The notes beneath the pieces are model-generated. The model searched no databases, was not told the DNA's origin, and saw only the letters and a list, made by a program, of their open reading frames with translations. Shown here piece after piece: positions 45,781 through 53,849 of a stretch of 64,000 nt of DNA (position 1 is the stretch's first letter; every line of letters begins with the position of its first letter). Source of the stretch: an uncultured Chryseobacterium sp. (GTDB lineage: Bacteria > Bacteroidota > Bacteroidia > Flavobacteriales > Weeksellaceae); contig CAJYGB010000006.1 of NCBI GenBank assembly GCA_913774355.1, positions 1 through 64,000 of the forward strand, read 5' to 3'. The translations under genes and the position numbers were made by a program.

Positions 45781-45788
45781 CAAATATA
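45781..45788 (-). promoter_or_regulatory. -7 promoter element upstream of GH30
   Basis: The minus strand reads TATATTTG, with the same spacer to the palindrome as before araB and GH3. Confidence 0.6.
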
Positions 45789-45802
45789 ACATTCTATTTT
45801 AA

Positions 45803-45825
45803 ATAAATGTATAAATTACACTTTA
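45803..45825 (-). promoter_or_regulatory. Candidate AraR operator upstream of GH30
   Basis: Arms ATAAATGT and ACACTTTA around a 7-base centre, 14 bases from the -7 element. The arm changes fit the shared consensus WTAARTGT-N7-ACACTTWA. Confidence 0.6.
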
Positions 45826-46133
45826 TTTTTTAAAACCTTTATATCCTGATATTGAACCTGTTAAGATTAAAATGTATATATCTGAAAATCAAAATTATAA
45901 ATATCATAAATATAATGATTTAAATTTCATACATTCTTCTTTTGAAACCACATTACAGGTTATTTTCACCACCAAAAGGCTTATTTTAATGAAAAAAAAT
46001 TAACCAAAAACAGGGTCTGCCACCATAAATCGGGCAAGACTTGAAATATGCTGTCGGATTAAGAATGGATGTACAGGATGAGCATTAAGCGGGATTATCC
46101 GTCCGGGATTTTCTTATTTACTTAATGACAAAC
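45826..46133. other. Intergenic spacer, nothing recognised
   Basis: AT-rich DNA between the GH30 promoter and the VOC gene terminator. I found no gene, RNA fold or clear repeat here. Confidence 0.4.
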
Positions 46134-46172
46134 AATCAAAAAAAACTTCCATCAAATGACTTTAATGGAAGC
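46134..46172 (-). terminator. Terminator of the AraC-VOC unit
   Basis: On the minus strand the CTTCCAT / ATGGAAG stem is followed by a run of eight T residues. It lies about 50 bases past the VOC gene stop. Confidence 0.75.
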
Positions 46173-46223
46173 TCGTTTTAGTTAAACTTAAGATCTGCTG
46201 AAATTGGTAGTTACAGCTTAATT

Positions 46224-46610
46224 CTAAGCGGTCTTTTCCTGAAACGGATCGACGCTTATTTCAATCATCAATTGTTCAAAGTAAAAATAAAACCCGAATG
46301 TATTCCTGATTTTCCTGGGTTCGGCTTCCAATTTCAGACTTTCGTCCTCTTTGAGTTTCGTGTACAGTTCCCAAACCGCCTCTTCATCCGGCTGATAAAA
46401 TCCGATATGGAAATTTTCCGGATATTCCGGCACTTCTTCTTTCTTATTCAGGACCTGTCCCCAAATAACCAGGGCGAAGTTATGGTCGTTTTCCAGTACG
46501 GCCATTTTGCTGCTGCGGTTGACAATCAGGCGAAACCCTAAACCGTGGGTAAACAGATGCACGGCCTGATCTACCTCTTTCACGACCAGATTGATATGAT
46601 TTAGATTCAT
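46224..46610 (-). CDS. VOC family protein
   Basis: 128 residues, starting MNLNHINLVVKEVDQAVHLFTHGLGF and ending FGFYFYFEQLMIEISVDPF, a small vicinal-oxygen-chelate fold protein. The first His of the metal site is in NHINLVV and the glutamate in MIEISV. The substrate is unknown. It lies 30 bases after the AraC-type regulator stop and is probably co-transcribed with it. Confidence 0.83.
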   Translation of the reverse strand: MNLNHINLVVKEVDQAVHLFTHGLGFRLIVNRSSKMAVLENDHNFALVIWGQVLNKKEEVPEYPENFHIGFYQPDEEAVWELYTKLKEDESLKLEAEPRKIRNTFGFYFYFEQLMIEISVDPFQEKTA

Positions 46611-46640
46611 GATTTCTTTTGTTTGATTAACAAGACAAAA

Positions 46641-47408
46641 TTAGCCTTCAGGCATCATGCTCAATTGGATAAATCGGTCATTTTCGTTTTTGTTTAAGAT
46701 CGTGGGCTTTACGCCTGCGAATTTCCTGATTTCCCGGATAAAATGGGACTGGTCCCCGTAATTCAGTTCCGGGTAAAAATCACCCTTTTTCAGCTGTTTC
46801 AGGGAATTTGAAAAACGGATCATGTTGAGGTATGATTTTAAGGAAACCCCCAGCCAATGATTGAAATACCGGTTGATCTGCCGGCTGCTCCATCCGGTCT
46901 GTTGTGCGAGTTCTTTTACCGTAACGGCTCCTTTTAAGGAATAAATCAGTTCAAACAGTTTGAGTTTGCGGGGATCTATTTCTTTTGTCAATTGCAATTC
47001 AATACGGTTGCACGCTTTTTTGTAAAAGTGTTTAAAATCCGAAAGATCTTCTGCACGGAATCCCCAGTAATCGCCGGGAAGTTTTTGCCTGTTGTTTTTT
47101 AAATCTGCAAAGGACCGTTGAAAAATATATTCAGCGGCTATCGGGTGAAAGCTCATTACCCCCATGGTCGATTTCGGAAACGGCGGCTTGATCACCGGAC
47201 CGGTAAAGATGCCGGATATAAATATCTCAAAACTTCCATCCTCCATGGCTAAGAATGCTACATCTATTTTTCCGTCCGGCACAATCATGCTTCCTTCTGT
47301 TTCATCCGTATGATACTTCATCATCCAGATGCTTTCCACGAGGTCTTTCAGTACGCCATCAGGTTTCAGCGAAGTATATTCCAGGTGATTTTTTGTTGAG
47401 TGTATCAT
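46641..47408 (-). CDS. AraC-family transcriptional regulator (DUF6597-type N-terminus)
   Basis: 255 residues. The N-terminal half (SIWMMKYHTDETEGSMIVPDGKIDVAFL) is of the DUF6597 kind, and the C-terminal AraC double HTH includes VKELAQQTGWSSRQINRYFNHWLGVSLKSYLNMIRF. Despite the family name it has no arabinose-binding features and is not linked to the arabinose genes. It probably controls itself and the VOC gene. Confidence 0.87.
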   Translation of the reverse strand: MIHSTKNHLEYTSLKPDGVLKDLVESIWMMKYHTDETEGSMIVPDGKIDVAFLAMEDGSFEIFISGIFTGPVIKPPFPKSTMGVMSFHPIAAEYIFQRSFADLKNNRQKLPGDYWGFRAEDLSDFKHFYKKACNRIELQLTKEIDPRKLKLFELIYSLKGAVTVKELAQQTGWSSRQINRYFNHWLGVSLKSYLNMIRFSNSLKQLKKGDFYPELNYGDQSHFIREIRKFAGVKPTILNKNENDRFIQLSMMPEG

Positions 47409-47713
47409 AACAGGATGCTTTTAAAGGAGGATAAATAAATTTAATTTTAACCCATTTTGTTTTTGGCCCTAATTAATTGCTCTTTTTCGCTTTGTCTTTT
47501 AAAGACTAAAGGTGTTTTTCAGCATCAAAATATTTTGCGATTCCAATGTCGATTTCTTTCGGAATTTCATTTTTCAGGATTTGAATTTTGTTTCTGTATT
47601 TTGCTTCATTTTTGTCAAAAAATCAATAGATTAAAGTTATCGAATTTCCCTGTTTAATTGAAAAGTTTGTTTAAGCTCAATTGTAAAATCTATTTAAACA
47701 AATTTATTCTCTA
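47409..47713. other. Intergenic spacer before the repeat array
   Basis: AT-rich, no credible gene. Its right end leads directly into the first inverted-repeat unit. Confidence 0.4.
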
Positions 47714-48030
47714 AACCAACCCCGTCAAAAATTCTTTGAATTTTCGTCACCCCTCCTTGTCTGAGAGGATTGTTTGCCGTTCTTAATTTTTAGTTTATCC
47801 CATTGAGCTTTGTGAATCCCCAGAAATTTTTATTATAAATGTTCATTATTTCTATGTAATGAATTTAATAGCTTAAAATTAAATTTGCATTATAAAGTTG
47901 ATTAATCCAAAATAAAAATTTACTTCAGAAACATATGAAATTTCCTAATTCTCACAATTCTTCCTGTTCTTAACCGCAATTCCCCTCTTCGGAGGGGTGG
48001 ATCCGGCCAAAGGCCGGAGACGGGGTGGTT
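47714..48030. mobile_element. Inverted-repeat element, gene-less copy 1
   Basis: About 317 bases. The left end is near AACCAACCCCGTC followed by AAAAATTCTTTGAATTTTCG; the right end GACGGGGTGGTT is the inverse of the standard left end AACCACCCCGTC. Subterminal palindromes CCCCTC...GAGGGG and CCGGCCAAAGGCCGG are present. The inner part matches the 5' non-coding region and, from 47888, the last codons and 3' flank of the DUF559 unit, so it looks like an internal deletion of that unit. Confidence 0.7.
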
Positions 48031-48180
48031 ATTAAGTAAGAATAGGTTAAATCAAGGGAACATCCCGGAACCAACCTGTCAAAAATTCTTTGAAATCGTC
48101 ACCTCTCTAGAGGAGGGGAATATTTGTATTACTAATATTTTTTAATCCGATTGGATTAGTGAATTTATTTAGAAATTTTT

Positions 48181-48188
48181 TATTTTTG
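48181..48188 (+). promoter_or_regulatory. -7 promoter element of the DUF559 gene
   Basis: TATTTTTG matches TAnnTTTG and lies 19 bases before the start codon, inside the element, so the gene carries its own promoter. Confidence 0.5.
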
Positions 48189-48207
48189 AAAAAACACAAA
48201 ACAGTAG

Positions 48208-48630
48208 ATGATGAAAAGTATTTTAACCTATATCCATGGAATTCCCATCCGAATAAATTACATAAAAAACCTACCATACAATCCAAAACTAAAACAGTTT
48301 ACTTCAGATAAACGAAAGGCTGGTTTTTTGGGTGAGGTATTGTTCTGGAAACAGGTACGTGCCAGAGAATTTCACAAGATCGATTTTGATCGACAAAAGA
48401 TCATTGGAAATTACATTGTTGATTTTTATGTAAGGACTCTTGGGCTGGTCATTGAAATTGATGGCTGGAGCCATGACAATAATCAGGTTGCTGATGGATT
48501 GAGGCAAAAGTATCTTGAATCTTTGGGCCTGAAGGTTTTCAGGATCGCAGATTTTGATGTGAGGAATAACATTAGTGTAGTGATGAAAGACCTGGAGGAT
48601 TTTATAGTTTTACATTATAAAGTTAATTAA
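48208..48630 (+). CDS. DUF559 (Vsr/restriction-endonuclease-like) protein
   Basis: 140 residues. A PD-(D/E)xK nuclease-like core is visible: E43 in GEVLFWKQVRARE, D72 in GNYIVDFYV, and E83-I-D85 in LGLVIEIDGWSHDNN, with C-terminal RQKYLESLGLKVFRI. DUF559 proteins are related to very-short-patch repair and restriction endonucleases; their substrate is not established. The gene is enclosed by an inverted-repeat element and flanked by tandem gene-less copies, which suggests that it acts on or moves with these repeats. MM at the start gives two equally possible Met codons. Confidence 0.85.
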   Translation: MMKSILTYIHGIPIRINYIKNLPYNPKLKQFTSDKRKAGFLGEVLFWKQVRAREFHKIDFDRQKIIGNYIVDFYVRTLGLVIEIDGWSHDNNQVADGLRQKYLESLGLKVFRIADFDVRNNISVVMKDLEDFIVLHYKVN

Positions 48631-48792
48631 TCCAAAATAAAATTTACTCCAGAAACATATGAAATATTATTACTCTCACACTTTCCTGTTCTTAACCGCA
48701 ATTCTCCTCGTCGGAGGGGTGGATTCCGGCCAAAGGCCGGAGACGGGGTGGTTGTTAAGCAATAATATAGGCTAAATCAAGGAGACAACTGA

Positions 48793-49096
48793 AACCACCC
48801 CGTCAAAAATTCTTTGAATTTTCGCCACCCCTCCAAAAGAGGGGAATGTTTGCCGTTCTTAATTTTTAGGTTATAGCATTGAGCGTTGTGAACTCTCAGA
48901 AATTTTTATTATAAATGTTTTAATATTTCTATTTAATAGATTAAAATTAAGTTTGCATTATAAATTTGATTAATCCAAAATAAAAATTTACTTCAAAAAA
49001 TAGAAATTTTCTTATTCTCACCACTTTTCGTATTCTTAACCACAATTCCCCTCGTCGGAGGGGTGGATACGGCCAAAGGCCGGAGACGGGGTGGTT
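48793..49096. mobile_element. Inverted-repeat element, gene-less copy 2
   Basis: 304 bases between AACCACCCCGTC and GACGGGGTGGTT (perfect 12-base inverted ends). It is closely similar to copy 1 across its whole length, with the DUF559 coding region missing and the 3' flank retained from 48956. Confidence 0.72.
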
Positions 49097-49138
49097 ATTG
49101 AGCAAGAATATAGGTTAAATCAAGGCAACAACATGAAA

Positions 49139-49195
49139 AACCACCCTGTCAAAAATTCTTTGAATTTTCGCCACCCCTTCGTGCCGGAGGGAAAT
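49139..49195. mobile_element. Left-end fragment of the inverted-repeat element
   Basis: It begins AACCACCCTGTC and keeps the AAAAATTCTTTGAATTTTCG segment and half of the first palindrome, then diverges. No right end follows. Confidence 0.65.
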
Positions 49196-49308
49196 TATTA
49201 TACCGCTGACTATTAAAATTTTAATTATCAACAAATTTTTGTGTCTTTGACTTCATTAAACTTCTGCTTGTAATTGAAGAGGAAGTTTAGACAATTTAGA
49301 AATTACCA

Positions 49309-49366
49309 AAAAAAAACACCGGAAAAATTCCGATGGCTTTACATTTTATAACATTATTTTCCGGTG
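49309..49366 (-). terminator. Terminator overlapping the GH115 stop
   Basis: On the minus strand CACCGGAAAA (in the last codons of the gene) pairs with TTTTCCGGTG downstream across a loop of about 30 bases, followed by nine T residues. The stem thus uses coding sequence. Confidence 0.6.
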
Positions 49367-51882
49367 TAATCACTTTCCGGGGCACCGAGATAGCTTGGTT
49401 TCAGTCCGCCGGTATCGACCAGGATTTTCTCCAGGACGATTCCCGGTTCCAGCACCCTGAACCGCAGCGTATGCTTTCCGGGCTGTGCAATCTGGTGTTT
49501 GGTCATCGACCGGATGATGTGTTCCGACTGCCACCTTCCCAATTCTCCTTTGTAATGACCGTTGAAATTCACCACCTGTGGTGCCTGTCCGTCGAACGAA
49601 ATTTCGTAGCGCAGTCCTTTGTTGTGGTTAAAATTCAACGTCGGAGCCAGCAGCAACTGGACTTCGAATTCACCTTTGGATTCAAAATTTATGTCGTATT
49701 CCAGATAAACGTTTTCATCCGCTTTCGGATAGGCATTCTGCGGAAAGGTTGTTACGCCGGATTTGGTTTTTCCGAAATCAGGAATCACTTCCCAATGGAT
49801 CCGGTCTGAATTCTGCATCCGGGCAAAATGTTCCGCTTCTATCGAAACATAGCCGTTCTTCTCCTGGAAAATCTTCTCTTTTGGAATGTCCGCTTCAGAA
49901 ACATAGGTTACTTCGGGCATGATATTTTCCTTTCCGTCGGCCCAGGTTTTATAACCGATCCTCATCTGATCCATCATGTGCTGCCATTTTCCGCCGGCCA
50001 TCACATTGTTATAATAGTTGTCCAGCTCAGCATTTCTTTCAAAATATTGTTTTACCTGATCGGCATATTGATTGGCTTCAGGATCTTTTTTAGCAGCCAG
50101 TTCCCGGTTTTTAGCAACAGCATAATACATTTCATAGAGGTTACTGCAAGCGTCAATCGGATACAATACCAGCTGGTAATAGGCATCCTGATATTCCGCC
50201 GGAATGTCTTCTTTCAAACGCAATGCTTTTAATGCCAAAGCGCGGTAATCATTGAGAACCGTTTCAAACTCGTTATAATTCTGCAGGCTGTAGGTATTCA
50301 AGTTCAGGGTTTCTGGTGTTACGCGGCGGTTATATTTGACGTAAGTGTTGATCATTTCTGCAATTTCTTTCGCGTGTTTTTCACCAAACTGCTGCGCCGA
50401 CCATTTTTCCGTGTACTGGAATAAATTATTCGCATTAAACTGCTTCGGGTTCCAGGCCATGTCCAGGAAAAAGCTGATTGGGAATTCCATCGGTTTCAAG
50501 TCACCGACATTCACCACCCAGACCTTATCCACTTTATGCTCATAAGAAAGGTTCATCTGCTCCCAGACACGCTGGATCGGACTGATGTTGATCCATTTGG
50601 AGTTTCTCGGTCCGCCCACATAATCGAAGTGGTAATACATTCCGTAACCGCCTTTGTGTAGTGGTTTTGACAGGTCCGGAAGTTTTCTCACGTTGCCCCA
50701 GTTGTCGTCGCAGAACAGCAGAATCACATCATCAGGAACACGCATTCCTTTGTCGTAATAATCCTGAACTTCTTTATACAGAGCCCAGACCTGCGGTGTT
50801 CTCTCCGGTTTTTTCCCGGTGACATCGGCAATGATCTTCCGCTGGTCTTTCACGATTTTTTCCAGCAGGGCAATATTGGTACCCTCTCCCATCGCCTCAT
50901 CACCGTCGCCGCGCATTCCGACGGTGACCAGCTTTTCCCAGTTTTTGCTTCTTTCCATCCCGGATCTCCAGAATTTCTTCAGGACATCGGCATTTTTAGC
51001 ATAATCCCAGACATTCGGGAGGTTGTTTCTCTTGATGTACCGGTGCCAGTCGGTCTGTGCCAGTGCCATCGGTTCGTGATGCGAAGTTCCCATGACGATT
51101 CCCATTTCATCAGCCAAAGGACCGCTCAGTGCATCGTCGTCATAAAACGCTTTCCCCCACATCGCCGGCCAGATGTAGTTTCCTTTCATCCGCAGGATCA
51201 GTTCAAAAACTTTCTCGTAAAATTTGGAATTGATACCGCCGAAAGTTGCTCTTGCCCAGCTTCCCAGGGAAGGTTCTTCATCATTCAGGAAAATTCCGCG
51301 GTATTCCACGGCAGGTTCTCCGTCGGTATAGATTCCTTTTTTAAAGTAAATATTTTCCTTTTTCTCAACCGGAACATCTGCCCAGTAATACCAGGGTGAA
51401 ACGCCGATCTGCTGCGACATTTCGTAGATTCCGTAAATCGTTCCCCGTTTGTCGCTTCCGGCAATGACAACCGCTTCGGAAACACCGGGAAACGGATTGC
51501 TTATGTTTTGAATGATAAATTTCTCATTTTTTCCCATTAGGGATTTTCCGTCAATTTTCTTTTGCTTAATTAAAGCATCGATGGCCTTGCTCTTACCAGC
51601 CTCGCCGATGATGATCAGCATTCCGTTGACCCCGGAATTCTGGGAAATGAGATGGGGCTGAATGCCGGTAACTTTCTGGAAATCGGACTGAAGGTTCGCC
51701 ACTGCACGGAGAATCCCTTTGTCCGAATCGCTGTCCGAGAACAGTGTCAGCCCTGAATTACCCTCTTTCAACACCACCGAATTTTCGGTCTTCACAACAG
51801 AAATAAACGGGTCGGCGGCTTTCACCATGGTTGTAAAAACCAAAGTGACCAAAAGAGAAAAATAATTGAATATCGTCTTCAT
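49354..51882 (-). CDS. GH115 alpha-glucuronidase
   Basis: 842 residues with a signal peptide (to about residue 22, VKA). The family start GNSGLTLFSDSDSDKGILRAVANLQSDFQKVTG and the catalytic-barrel blocks RGIFLNDEEPSLGSWA, NYIWPAMWGKAFYDDD, GTSHHEPMALAQTDW and VTVGMRGDGDEAM fit GH115. A C-terminal beta-sandwich domain (about 690-840) is present. It removes (4-O-methyl-)glucuronic acid from internal xylose residues of polymeric xylan, complementing the GH67 enzyme. It is the last gene of the right-hand operon, 47 bases after the esterase. Confidence 0.93.
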   Translation of the reverse strand: MKTIFNYFSLLVTLVFTTMVKAADPFISVVKTENSVVLKEGNSGLTLFSDSDSDKGILRAVANLQSDFQKVTGIQPHLISQNSGVNGMLIIIGEAGKSKAIDALIKQKKIDGKSLMGKNEKFIIQNISNPFPGVSEAVVIAGSDKRGTIYGIYEMSQQIGVSPWYYWADVPVEKKENIYFKKGIYTDGEPAVEYRGIFLNDEEPSLGSWARATFGGINSKFYEKVFELILRMKGNYIWPAMWGKAFYDDDALSGPLADEMGIVMGTSHHEPMALAQTDWHRYIKRNNLPNVWDYAKNADVLKKFWRSGMERSKNWEKLVTVGMRGDGDEAMGEGTNIALLEKIVKDQRKIIADVTGKKPERTPQVWALYKEVQDYYDKGMRVPDDVILLFCDDNWGNVRKLPDLSKPLHKGGYGMYYHFDYVGGPRNSKWINISPIQRVWEQMNLSYEHKVDKVWVVNVGDLKPMEFPISFFLDMAWNPKQFNANNLFQYTEKWSAQQFGEKHAKEIAEMINTYVKYNRRVTPETLNLNTYSLQNYNEFETVLNDYRALALKALRLKEDIPAEYQDAYYQLVLYPIDACSNLYEMYYAVAKNRELAAKKDPEANQYADQVKQYFERNAELDNYYNNVMAGGKWQHMMDQMRIGYKTWADGKENIMPEVTYVSEADIPKEKIFQEKNGYVSIEAEHFARMQNSDRIHWEVIPDFGKTKSGVTTFPQNAYPKADENVYLEYDINFESKGEFEVQLLLAPTLNFNHNKGLRYEISFDGQAPQVVNFNGHYKGELGRWQSEHIIRSMTKHQIAQPGKHTLRFRVLEPGIVLEKILVDTGGLKPSYLGAPESDYTGK

Positions 51883-51929
51883 AATCGTTATTTTATCGTA
51901 TTTATTTAATATTTAAGGTAAACCAAAAC

Positions 51930-53819
51930 TTACCATTCATCGGTTCTGAACGGCGATGCCAGCAGACCTTCTGCGTTTTCAAGATTCGCCTCTTCGGGAT
52001 TGTTGCTCCATGCATACCGGACGGCCACCGGATTTTTGATTTCTTTGCTGCTGACAATTATTTTATTGCCTTTAATTTTGGCTTCGGCCCAGACAAATTT
52101 TTTATCGCTTCCGGCAATGGCAAAATGTTTCAATGCTCCGTTTTTGCTTTTCAATCCTTTTCCTATGTTGTCAAATGAAAGGATAATCGCTGAATTTTCT
52201 ACTTTCATCGACCTGAAAACGGGGCCGCTGCTGACCAGCTTTTCACCGTATACCAGTTTCCGGGCAGCCAGGAACAGTCGTTTTGCCATATCTTTTTTAT
52301 TAAGCGGATGAATGTCATTCCACTCCCCGAGATCATAATTCACGCTCATTGCCGTGTACGGAACCGTCTGTGAGGTTTTAAACTGGGCTTCACGGATCCC
52401 CGCCCATCCGCTTGGTTCGTTGGGATCGCTTGTTTTTTCCATAAAGTTGGGAAGCTGAACCAATAAAAACGGCATCCGGTCCCATTGAAATACTTCCCGC
52501 CAGTTTTCAATCAGATTTTTCAGTAAACCGGCATAGTTTTCAGACTGACCGGCGTTGCTTTCCCCCTGGTACCAGATGGCTCCCCTAACTTTGTAGTCAC
52601 GGATCGGGTAAATCATCCCGTTATACAATCCGGAAGGCGTATTCCGCAGGTTTTTCAGCTTTGATTTATAGTCTTCATCCTTACTCATATCCCGGCCGAT
52701 GTTGTATTTCCACTCGCCCGTCAGATCAATGACAACACCGTCTCCTACGATCTTATAAGGCTTATCGGCGACGAATTCACCGTTCCCGAAGTTGGACGTC
52801 AGCTGGATGGCAATGGTATTTTTCCCCTGTTTCAATATTCCGCCGGGAATATCATATTTCCTTGGCGGATACGTGTATGAGGTGGCGCCTACGAATTTTC
52901 CGTTGACGAAAACCGAGTCGCTGTCGACCATGACGCCCAGATAGAGCCGGGCAAACTTCCCGTCCATAGAAGCCGGAAGTTCAAAATTTTTCCTGAACCA
53001 AACGGTACCTTTGGCCTGGATGCCGTTGTCTTTCCACCTTCCGGGAACTTTTGCTTTTTTCCAGTCTGCGTCGTTAAAATCCTTCTGATTCCAAAGATTC
53101 CTTCCTTTGTCGAGTTTTGAGGAATTGAGTGCAGCCAATGCCTGCTTGTCAATCAGGTCATTGGGAAAATCCTTCAGATGCTCCTGGCTGATCCAACTCT
53201 GAATGGCCGAACCGCCCAGACTGGAAACCAGCATTCCCTGCGGAATTTTGGTATGTTCATACGCTTCCAGCGCGTAAAAATAAGCAAAAGCGGTCCAGTT
53301 CATCACTTCCGAAGCCGTTCCGGTGAACCATTTTCCGCCAGTTGCAATATTCTCCTGAACGGATTCAACATTGTTCTGGGTAGGTACTTTGAAGTATCTG
53401 ATTTTATTGAAATCCGAAACATTGATTTCCGGGAAACGGTCGGTTAGCCGGGCAATAGGCGTTTCCATATTGGATTGTCCTGATGCCAGCCAGACATCGC
53501 CCACCAGGATATCCCGGATCGTAATTTCATTGATTTCCATTACGAACGGACCACCTGCTTTTTGCGGTTTCAACTGTACAGACCATTTCCCGTTCTTATC
53601 CGGCGAAGTATTGTAGGTTTCATTGCGGAACCTAATGGTAATGTTTTCGCCCTGATCCGCCCAGCCCCAGATTTTTAGCTCTACATCACGCTGCAGAACC
53701 ATTTTATCACTGACCAGATCCGGGAGTTTTATTTTTCCGAACGAGAGCTGATGACTGAAAAAAGCCATCAGAAAGAGTATCTTAAAAATCAGCGACGGCC
53801 TGAAATATCCGGTTTTCAT
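51930..53819 (-). CDS. SGNH carbohydrate esterase (sialate O-acetylesterase-like), second copy
   Basis: 629 residues with a signal peptide (to about residue 28). The layout equals that of the 13556-15475 protein: serine motif LASGQSNMET (S116), a jelly-roll insertion around residues 240-380 (WRDNGI-type to YKIVGDG), the WYQGESNAGQ block, and the His in DIHPLNKKD. The two copies are clearly paralogous and share the KIKLPDLVSDKMVLQRD opening. In this operon with GH115 and GH43 it is probably an acetylxylan-type esterase. It is followed by GH115 and preceded by GH97 at 30 bases. Confidence 0.87.
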   Translation of the reverse strand: MKTGYFRPSLIFKILFLMAFFSHQLSFGKIKLPDLVSDKMVLQRDVELKIWGWADQGENITIRFRNETYNTSPDKNGKWSVQLKPQKAGGPFVMEINEITIRDILVGDVWLASGQSNMETPIARLTDRFPEINVSDFNKIRYFKVPTQNNVESVQENIATGGKWFTGTASEVMNWTAFAYFYALEAYEHTKIPQGMLVSSLGGSAIQSWISQEHLKDFPNDLIDKQALAALNSSKLDKGRNLWNQKDFNDADWKKAKVPGRWKDNGIQAKGTVWFRKNFELPASMDGKFARLYLGVMVDSDSVFVNGKFVGATSYTYPPRKYDIPGGILKQGKNTIAIQLTSNFGNGEFVADKPYKIVGDGVVIDLTGEWKYNIGRDMSKDEDYKSKLKNLRNTPSGLYNGMIYPIRDYKVRGAIWYQGESNAGQSENYAGLLKNLIENWREVFQWDRMPFLLVQLPNFMEKTSDPNEPSGWAGIREAQFKTSQTVPYTAMSVNYDLGEWNDIHPLNKKDMAKRLFLAARKLVYGEKLVSSGPVFRSMKVENSAIILSFDNIGKGLKSKNGALKHFAIAGSDKKFVWAEAKIKGNKIIVSSKEIKNPVAVRYAWSNNPEEANLENAEGLLASPFRTDEW

Positions 53820-53849
53820 TTTAGATTTATTTTAAGTTGTAAATCAGGA

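Larger units (their letters stand above)
48069..48753 (+). mobile_element. Inverted-repeat element carrying the DUF559 gene
   Basis: 685 bases from AACCAACCTGTC to GACGGGGTGGTT, with the same subterminal palindromes as its neighbours. It contains one gene (48208-48630) in the orientation left to right. Spacers of about 38-42 bases (shared GGYTAAATCAAGG) separate it from the flanking copies. I infer a small autonomous element with non-autonomous relatives; mobility is not shown. Confidence 0.65.

Noticed and set aside
46641..47408. AraC-family gene as the arabinose regulator
   Set aside because: It has a DUF6597-type N-terminus and forms a unit with a VOC gene; the Nudix-type AraR near the catabolic genes is the better candidate.
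47714..49195. Possible CRISPR array because of regular repeats
   Set aside because: Units are over 300 bases, the spacers are similar to each other rather than unique, and no cas gene is nearby.
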